Source: Adlercreutzia sp. ZJ176
GTDB taxonomy: Bacteria > Actinomycetota > Coriobacteriia > Coriobacteriales > Eggerthellaceae
Assembly: GCF_011038975.1 (NCBI RefSeq)
Contig: NZ_JAAKEC010000009.1
Location: 1 to 64,000, forward strand
Direction: 5' to 3'
DNA: 64,000 nt
The position numbers were made by a program, and so were the translations under genes. A model generated the notes under the pieces. The model searched no databases and was not told the origin of the DNA. It saw only the letters and a program-made list of their open reading frames with translations. Below are positions 58,661-64,000 of the stretch, piece after piece; position 1 is the first letter of the stretch; the number at the start of each line of letters is the position of its first letter.

Positions 58661-59368
58661 ATGCAAATGGAAGGCAGATGCGACATATCGTCCGGCTACA
58701 CCGCCTCGCAGGCGGCGCGGCTCCTCGGCGTCGGGAGACACGAGGTCGCGAGGCTCGTGCGCGCCGGCGCCCTCCGCGCCCGGAAGACGGACTCCGGCAA
58801 CCTCGTCGTCGACCCCGGCAGCGTGCACGCCCACGGAGCGCTCTCCCCGTTCAGGGGGAGGCCGTGGAGCCCGCAGACCGCCTGGGCCGCGCTGCTGGCG
58901 CTCGGCGGCGACGACGCCTCGTGGCTCGAGTACCACAAGAGGAGGCGCCTCTTTTTGAAGCTCAGGGAGATCGGCGCGGAGGAGCTCGTCTGGCTCGCCC
59001 GCAACAGGATGGAGGCGAGGAGGTACCTCGTCTCGCCGTCGTTCGAAGACGACGTGAGGGAGGCGCTCGTCGCCTCGGGGATGGCCTCCCCCTTCGCCTC
59101 CCGCCTGGGGCTCGCGTCGACGGCGCCCGTCCTCGACGGATACGCGCTCGGAAGGACGCCGGAGGAGGTCGAGCGGGGCCTCTTCCTCGTGGAGGACGCC
59201 TCGGGGCCGTGCACGGTGAGGTTCGCGAAGGGCCTGCCGGGTTCCCTGGCGGACGCCGCCGAGATGCCCGAGCCCGTCGTCGCCGCGGACCTCGCGATGT
59301 CGGCGGACGCGCGCGAGCGGAGGTGCGGGCTCGACTACCTGGAAGGGCTTCTGGATGGAATGCGCTGA
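58661..59368 (+). CDS. Excisionase-type HTH protein, AbiEi-like antitoxin candidate
   Basis: 235 residues, GC-rich again. N-terminal excisionase/MerR-like HTH: TASQAARLLGVGRHEVARLV with DSGNLVVDPGSV. The rest is like antitoxin partners of AbiEii nucleotidyltransferases (PVVAADLAMSADARERRCG near the end), a weak resemblance. The nucleotidyltransferase-like fragment that follows at once supports a former toxin-antitoxin pair. Not certain. Confidence 0.65.
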   Translation: MQMEGRCDISSGYTASQAARLLGVGRHEVARLVRAGALRARKTDSGNLVVDPGSVHAHGALSPFRGRPWSPQTAWAALLALGGDDASWLEYHKRRRLFLKLREIGAEELVWLARNRMEARRYLVSPSFEDDVREALVASGMASPFASRLGLASTAPVLDGYALGRTPEEVERGLFLVEDASGPCTVRFAKGLPGSLADAAEMPEPVVAADLAMSADARERRCGLDYLEGLLDGMR

Positions 59369-59593
59369 GCTGAGGTCTCGAAGCTGACGAGGCCGTGGGA
59401 CGTCGTCATAGAGCTCGGGCTGCGCGGCGCCGCCTTCCACCGCATGACCCGCGGCGCGCTCGTCGTCGACATCCTGGTGGCGGATCACCTGCCTTCCGAC
59501 AAGGCGAAATCTGCCAAGGTCAACAGGTGGCCGATGCCGGAGATCGCGGGCGGCGCGCAGGCGATCGAGCGCGGCATTGTCGGACTTTCCTAG
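59369..59593 (+). pseudogene. Fragment of a nucleotidyltransferase (AbiEii-like) gene
   Basis: Reads SKLTRPWDVVIELGLRGAAF, then TRGALVVDILVADHLPSDKA and IAGGAQAIERGIVGLS before TAG. This resembles the interior of a nucleotidyltransferase-type toxin but lacks a start codon, the GSxxxD-type active site and the C-terminus. It abuts the conserved 3' flank of the right ORF6N unit, which probably truncated it. Confidence 0.55.
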
Positions 59594-59597
59594 ATCG

Positions 59598-60712
59598 CGG
59601 AGACGTGAAGGGCACCCCTTTGATCATTAGGGATGAGCGACGTCCGAATGCGGAAAAGGCCCCCGCGGACGAGGACCCTACCTCTCGAGGCGCGCGAGGA
59701 TGGCGCGCACGGACTCCTCGTCCTCGATGCGTGTGATGGCGAAGCTCTTCTTCCCGGCGTCTTTGAGGGAGGCGCCGACGAGGTAGCACTCAACGCCGTC
59801 TAGGATGAGGAATCGGTCGTGGAAGGCGGTTGTGTGCTCGACCGCGAGCCGCGGGTACTGCGCGTTGAAGGTCGCGACATCGCGCTGGGTGAGGTTTGTG
59901 CGCGGGTGGGTCCACACGGTGACGTTCACGCCGTCTTGCTTCTTGGCCAGGATGTTGAGCGTGCCCGCGTCCACGTAGCCGTCGACCAGCACGATGCTGC
60001 GCTCGGCGCGTCGCACGAGCGACACCAAAAGCTCGAAGGCGTCCCAGACCTGGCCGTCGAAGAACACCTTCTGTCGTGGTGCCTCGTGCGTGCCCATGTA
60101 GTCGAACACCCGCTCGAAGCGCTCGTCGGTCGTCCTCTGGTACTCGAGCAGCTTCAGCTCCACGCCTCGCACCTGCTCGAACATGGCGGCGTTGCCGGCG
60201 ATGAAGTGGCGCATCTCGACGAAGGACTTCATGATCTGAACGCTCACGTCGATGGCGACCTGGCTGCGGAGCACTGCCGACAGCATCGCAACGCCTTGCT
60301 CGGTGAACGCCTGCGGCGGGTAACGCCACCACGAATCCTGTTTTCCCAGATCAGGGCGTAAGGTCGCAATTTGCGACCTTAGGTCATTCTCTTCCGCCTT
60401 GGTTACCCTGAAGCAGAATTCTTCCGGAAACCGCGTCCTGTTCCTGCGCACTGCCTCATTGATGCGCTTGGTTTCAACCTGATAGAGCGTCGCGAGATCG
60501 CTGTCCAGCATGACCTGAGTACCGCGTATCGTATATATGAGGTCGCGTATGGCCGACCCGCTCACGGGGACGATCGCGGCCGACGTGTCTTCTTCCGCCT
60601 CCACGGGCTCGGCGGACGGGCCCTTCTCTTCGCTTGCCATAGCTTCCGCCCTTCGCTCTTTGTCTGGTGAGGCGGATTATACCAAGCGGGAAGGCGCTTG
60701 TGCGGGAGAGCC
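59598..60712. repeat. Right ORF6N repeat unit (inverted relative to the left unit)
   Basis: Reverse complement counterpart of 47096-47815, with the full-length gene. Conserved leader (through the TATAAT) and conserved 3' flank (GATGAGCGACGTCCGAATGC region) show that the unit is larger than the gene. Confidence 0.8.
59678..60640 (-). CDS. ORF6N domain protein with PLD-like C-terminal domain, full length
   Basis: 320 residues. ORF6N domain: LIYTIRGTQVMLDSDLATLYQ, INEAVRRNRTRFPEEFCF, FTEQGVAMLSAVLRSQVAI. The C-terminal domain has SIVLVDGYVDAGTLNIL and an HKD-like FHDRFLILDG with YLVGASLKDAGKKSF, a variant phospholipase-D-like fold that may bind or cut nucleic acid. ATG 60640 matches its truncated twin at 47171. 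Probably of phage or mobile-element origin. Confidence 0.88.
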   Translation of the reverse strand: MASEEKGPSAEPVEAEEDTSAAIVPVSGSAIRDLIYTIRGTQVMLDSDLATLYQVETKRINEAVRRNRTRFPEEFCFRVTKAEENDLRSQIATLRPDLGKQDSWWRYPPQAFTEQGVAMLSAVLRSQVAIDVSVQIMKSFVEMRHFIAGNAAMFEQVRGVELKLLEYQRTTDERFERVFDYMGTHEAPRQKVFFDGQVWDAFELLVSLVRRAERSIVLVDGYVDAGTLNILAKKQDGVNVTVWTHPRTNLTQRDVATFNAQYPRLAVEHTTAFHDRFLILDGVECYLVGASLKDAGKKSFAITRIEDEESVRAILARLER

Positions 60713-60896
60713 TTCCCCGCCAGCCTCCATTCAGCCGCTATCGCCTGGTGGGCCTTGGCCCGCACGGCGCCGAGAAGCCCGCGCATCAGGGCGAGACAAG
60801 CGAGAGCGGGCAAGTCATGAGGCCGTCTGCACCGACATTGCGCGCAAGCGCTCAAGCGCAAAAGTCCTCGCGTTCAGCAGGCCGGATCAGGCGGCG

Positions 60897-61352
60897 TTAC
60901 TCGGCAGGGCGCTCTTCGATCATGGGGTTTCGGCTGTACTTGCTCAGCTCGGCTATGTCGCGCGTGCCGTACTTGACGAACAGGGTTCCCTCGGCTTTGC
61001 CGTTCGAGTACGCAAGATGCACCCAGCCGACCTCGTTGCCGTCCGAGTCGATCAAGACATAGAGGTTCGGGTCCGGGGTCTTCTCGACATGACCGGAAGC
61101 GCGGGCTCCGGCTTCGTCCCGAGCCTGCCATGACAGCCGTTCCTGATCCCCCTGGTCTTCTACGAAGCTCAAAGACCGCCCGCTGTTTTGCCCAGGCTCC
61201 AGATACGTGCCTTCAAGCTCGAAGCCTTCGAGGACTCCTTGGCGCATGTCCTCCAGTTCAGCAGCGACCCCAATCGAAAGCACGGCAAGCACAACCACTG
61301 CCAGAAGACCCAGTCCTGCTGCTATGCAGCAGCTCAACTTTTTGAGGCTCAT
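60897..61352 (-). CDS. Small membrane-anchored protein of unknown function
   Basis: 151 residues from ATG 61352 (AAGGAG upstream). One N-terminal hydrophobic segment (LSCCIAAGLGLLAVVVLAVL) acts as signal anchor; the rest is polar and probably extracellular, with LYVLIDSDGNEVGWVHLAYS resembling a beta-sheet repeat. Transcribed toward the ORF6N gene. No family recognised. Confidence 0.7.
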   Translation of the reverse strand: MSLKKLSCCIAAGLGLLAVVVLAVLSIGVAAELEDMRQGVLEGFELEGTYLEPGQNSGRSLSFVEDQGDQERLSWQARDEAGARASGHVEKTPDPNLYVLIDSDGNEVGWVHLAYSNGKAEGTLFVKYGTRDIAELSKYSRNPMIEERPAE

Positions 61353-62167
61353 AGCGGACGCTCCTTCGGGATGAGGTGGATCAGCTTCCTCTCGTGCCCA
61401 GGAATAACGGAACGTGCGGATTCCAGCCCCTTTCACTGTCAGCAATTAGAAGGGAGCTTTGATTTGTGGGGCATTATACATCCTTTGATACGCTAGAGAG
61501 ACTCGTAGTTGCTTCCATACCAATTGAACAGTTGTTTTCGAAAATGCCCTCTTGGCTGTTACTGGGAGGGCATCTCTTATGGCTAATCTGCTCTTATCAG
61601 ATCCATGAAATCGAAGCTCGAAACAGTTCATCACGATAATGTGAGCTCACACTTGGATTTAGAGCAAATCAGCAAAACAGTACTCGCGCATCTTCCGACA
61701 ATATGATCATTTCGCTCAATATGCACTCATCCTGCACTCAGCAAAACAGCCCCTAGAGACCGCCTTCTGTTGAGGTGCAAATTCGGTGATGATTGGTGTA
61801 TCGCATAGCGCGAATCATGCGGATATAGTAAAACGCAAAGCACTTAGCCCCGGGACGACCGCTGATTCAAGTCGCCGGGGCTCAATGAGTCATTTGAGTT
61901 CTGAGGAGCATCTTCTATTTCAATGCTTGCGGCCGCCTTAGCAAACCTCTTCAGCAACTGCAGGATCATCTTTGTACTGTTCTGCTTGAGGTTATCTCTT
62001 ATCCAGACCGTTTGGGAAGAACAGCCCGGGTTCCAATTGCGTGATGACATCGTGAAGCGTCTGTCCGCGAAAGTCGATCAGGTTCTTTACTATTCTCCGT
62101 GATTGGAGCAGTTAATGGGTGGGCTAGCCGAAACGAGGTTTCAGGTACCTCGCGAGCGGCTTGCGCT
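61353..62167. other. 815-bp region without supported genes
   Basis: AT-richer DNA with interrupted frames. It has a terminator-like hairpin at 61541-61576 and another (AGCCCCGG/CCGGGGCT) at 61846-61882. Minus-strand frames at 61850-62095 look like decayed coding sequence (ITQLEPGLF), possibly a transposase remnant, but this is not firm. Confidence 0.45.
61541..61576 (-). terminator. Hairpin terminator, minus strand
   Basis: ATGCCCTC (61544-61551) pairs with GAGGGCAT (61566-61573); on the minus strand the stem is followed by TTTTCGAAAA. It would stop transcription coming from the 62 kb side. Confidence 0.5.
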
Positions 62168-63292
62168 TTACTCGATGACTTCCTTGAGGTACTCCCTGAA
62201 GCCGGGAAGGCTGAAGCGCAGCTTGCCCCTGAGGCCCTTTTCTATGATGCCGTCCTCCAAGAGGCGCTTCTTGTACGTCGAGACGTGCCCGCTCGACTTG
62301 CCGAGGCGGTCGACTAGAGCCGACGAGTCGGTCTCCCCCTCGTCGGCGAGCATGGCACGCAGGAAGTCCACGTCGCCGTCGGACAGCTCGTTGAACGTCG
62401 CGTCGAAAACCTGCCGCCGCAGCTCGCCCTGGGCGAGCCTCACGCCAGCTTCGACGCTCTTCTCGGTGATGACGTCCTCGCCGCGCGACGCGCTCCACAT
62501 GCGATACCCCACCAGCTGGTACATGAATGGGAACCCGCCCGTCGCCTCGACGGCCCGGGAAAGGGCCGCCTGCCCGATGGCCTTCCCCGCGCCCTCGATC
62601 GTCACCACAAACGCTTCCTCAATGTCATGGGCGGGAATGGACCCGAGGTCATGCCGGAACGCACGCCTGAGGAACGAGGTGGACTCGCCCGAGAGGAGCA
62701 CCGACACGTTGTAGGGCAGTCCGGCCATGAGAAGCGCCACCTTCCTGCCTTCGCGGACGAAGTGCTGGTACGTGGTCGCAAGCTGGACCATATCGTCAAG
62801 ATGGGGGTTGACCTCATCGACGGTTATCAGAAGTCCCGTATCCGTCTGAGCGAGCTGATCGAGCAGCAGGTTCATCTTCGATCGCCAATTCAGCGACGGA
62901 TCGGCAACGTTCTCCCAGCTGATGCTCACGAGCCCGCCCACGCCGATGCCGGTAGCCTTCCTCTTCGGAGCCGCCTCGAGCAAGTGGGCAGCTTGCTCGG
63001 TCGCACGCTGCACGATGTCATCGAGCATTCCCGGAACAGCCGTCACGCTCACCGCCACCCAGCCCCTTGACGAAGCCTCGGTGGCGAGGCGGGAAAGCAG
63101 CGCAGTCTTCCCCGTTCCACGCGCTCCAACGAAGATCGATGAGAGGTTCGGATCGCCTTCGCCCACCTCAAAGGCGCAGACCATGTCGCTGATGATGAGC
63201 TCGCGCCCCGCCAGATAGGAGGGGACCTTGCCGAAGACGGGCGTGAAGGGATTGGCAGGCTGGTTGGGGTTCTCCCTTTGAGCTTGAGGCAT
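62168..63292 (-). CDS. AAA ATPase (STAND/ORC-like ATP-binding protein with winged helix)
   Basis: 374 residues from ATG 63292 (AGGAAGG upstream). Walker A is VGARGTGKTALLSRL (about 55-65), Walker B is GLLITVDEVN (about 150), sensor VALLMAGLPYNVSVLL, then DIEEAF and a C-terminal winged helix (DSSALVDRLGKSSGHVSTYKKRLLEDGI). The layout resembles ORC1/Cdc6-like or DUF-type P-loop ATPases common in Actinobacteria accessory regions. Function unknown. Its upstream region carries phased TTTTAGC repeats. Confidence 0.85.
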   Translation of the reverse strand: MPQAQRENPNQPANPFTPVFGKVPSYLAGRELIISDMVCAFEVGEGDPNLSSIFVGARGTGKTALLSRLATEASSRGWVAVSVTAVPGMLDDIVQRATEQAAHLLEAAPKRKATGIGVGGLVSISWENVADPSLNWRSKMNLLLDQLAQTDTGLLITVDEVNPHLDDMVQLATTYQHFVREGRKVALLMAGLPYNVSVLLSGESTSFLRRAFRHDLGSIPAHDIEEAFVVTIEGAGKAIGQAALSRAVEATGGFPFMYQLVGYRMWSASRGEDVITEKSVEAGVRLAQGELRRQVFDATFNELSDGDVDFLRAMLADEGETDSSALVDRLGKSSGHVSTYKKRLLEDGIIEKGLRGKLRFSLPGFREYLKEVIE

Positions 63293-63341
63293 TGCCATCA
63301 CCTTCCTCGTGCGCTTTTCGCAACTGCTCCGTGCCCTTTAC

Positions 63342-63435
63342 GCGCTTTAGCCATTTTTACAGCTTTTAGCGGGTTTTACAAGTTTTAGCGTCCTTTAGAA
63401 CTTTTAGCTTCCTTTAGTTTCTTTAGCATCCTTTG
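63342..63435. repeat. Phased TTTTAGC/CTTTAG short repeats
   Basis: About eight copies of (C)TTTTAGC or TTTTAC occur every 9-13 bp, near one helical turn, right upstream of the AAA ATPase gene. This could be an iteron-like binding array or a bent-DNA promoter. Confidence 0.6.
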
Positions 63436-63468
63436 GCGCTTTGGGCGGAAGAGTCGAGGTGTTTAGCC

Positions 63469-63500
63469 GTGTCAAAAATACTCGGGTTCATTTTTGACAC
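63469..63500. promoter_or_regulatory. Perfect 11-bp inverted repeat
   Basis: GTGTCAAAAAT (63469-63479) and ATTTTTGACAC (63490-63500) with a 10-nt spacer. It may be an operator or a weak terminator; it lies between the phased repeats and the ettA terminator. Confidence 0.5.
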
Positions 63501-63547
63501 AGCCACCACCAGCGTTTTGGTCAGCGTTCATGCAAGATACAAGCGAA

Positions 63548-63586
63548 AGGCGGGGCCGCAGCTTGTATTAAGCTGCGGCCCCGCCT
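63548..63586 (-). terminator. Strong terminator after ettA
   Basis: AGGCGGGGCCGCAGCTT pairs perfectly over 17 bp with AAGCTGCGGCCCCGCCT around a 5-nt loop; T-containing tails on both strands. It lies 100 bp past the ettA stop. Confidence 0.75.
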
Positions 63587-63686
63587 CTTTCGACTCTTCT
63601 TCGGCTTTTCCCGGGCGCCCCGCGCCTCCGCGGGCGCCCCCGCGCTTCCCCAGACGCCCCGCGCCTCCGCACGCCCTGTGCTTCGG

Positions 63687-64000
<314 letters not shown>

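Larger units (their letters stand above)
63293..63686. other. 394-bp region with phased repeats, inverted repeat and terminator
   Basis: Contains the CTTTTAGC array (63342-63435), the inverted repeat at 63469-63500, the strong terminator at 63548-63586 and GC-rich CGCGCCTCCGC repeats up to the ettA stop. No gene seen. Confidence 0.6.

Noticed and set aside
61844-62050. 68-codon minus-strand frame and neighbouring frames as a transposase
   Set aside because: Too short and interrupted; resemblance to transposase ends is not strong enough to name.

Overview
The window reads as chromosomal DNA of a gut Coriobacteriia, most likely Eggerthellaceae (Eggerthella/Gordonibacter-like). This is inferred from the GC-rich codon use, several Tat-exported or cytoplasmic DMSO-reductase-family molybdoenzymes, a selenocysteine formate dehydrogenase, a short-chain dehydrogenase resembling 12alpha-hydroxysteroid dehydrogenase, and Veg, YccF and ABC-F housekeeping genes.

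Layout. 1-12.8 kb: two tandem three-subunit molybdoenzyme operons (catalytic A, Fe-S B, NrfD-type anchor C), a MocR-type regulator and an MFS transporter. One three-half-site operator lies before both A genes, beside the regulator gene and before the transporter. 1,082 bp of the B/C genes is identical between the operons. 12.8-13.2 kb: tRNA-Ala with a 111-bp direct repeat that duplicates its 3' end. 13.3-18.2 kb: veg, a 12alpha-HSDH-like gene, a TetR regulator, a membrane protein and a secreted C39-like protein.

18.2-38.1 kb is a nearly complete selenium locus: fdhE and fdhCBA (fdhA decodes an in-frame TGA and has a SECIS-like hairpin), selD (itself with an in-frame TGA), yedF, two DUF3343 proteins, a cysteine-desulfurase-like enzyme, a TusA-like protein, a YedE-type transporter, selA, selB and tRNA-Sec (selC). 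Together they would import and activate selenium, make selenophosphate, charge tRNA-Sec and insert Sec into formate dehydrogenase. A DUF3990/DUF3791-type toxin-antitoxin-like cassette flanked by 350-bp direct repeats interrupts this locus.

38-45.5 kb: TetR regulator, small zinc-ribbon proteins, an acetylene-hydratase-like molybdoenzyme, acetate kinase, a spermidine-synthase-like protein and a DJ-1 protein. 45.6-47.1 kb is a graveyard of gene fragments.

47.1-60.7 kb is an accessory island bounded by two inverted copies of an ORF6N gene. Its core (48.6-58.6 kb) is visibly more AT-rich and carries a tightly overlapping operon: coiled-coil protein, Clp-like AAA+ ATPase, radical-SAM activase-like protein, zinc-ribbon/FHA protein, PP2C phosphatase, Ser/Thr kinase and a frameshifted last gene, faced by a TPR/transmembrane protein and followed by an HTH regulator pair with a palindromic operator. 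I regard this as the most interesting candidate for an undescribed (conflict or stress) system. 60.8-64 kb holds a small membrane protein, an AAA ATPase and the end of ettA.
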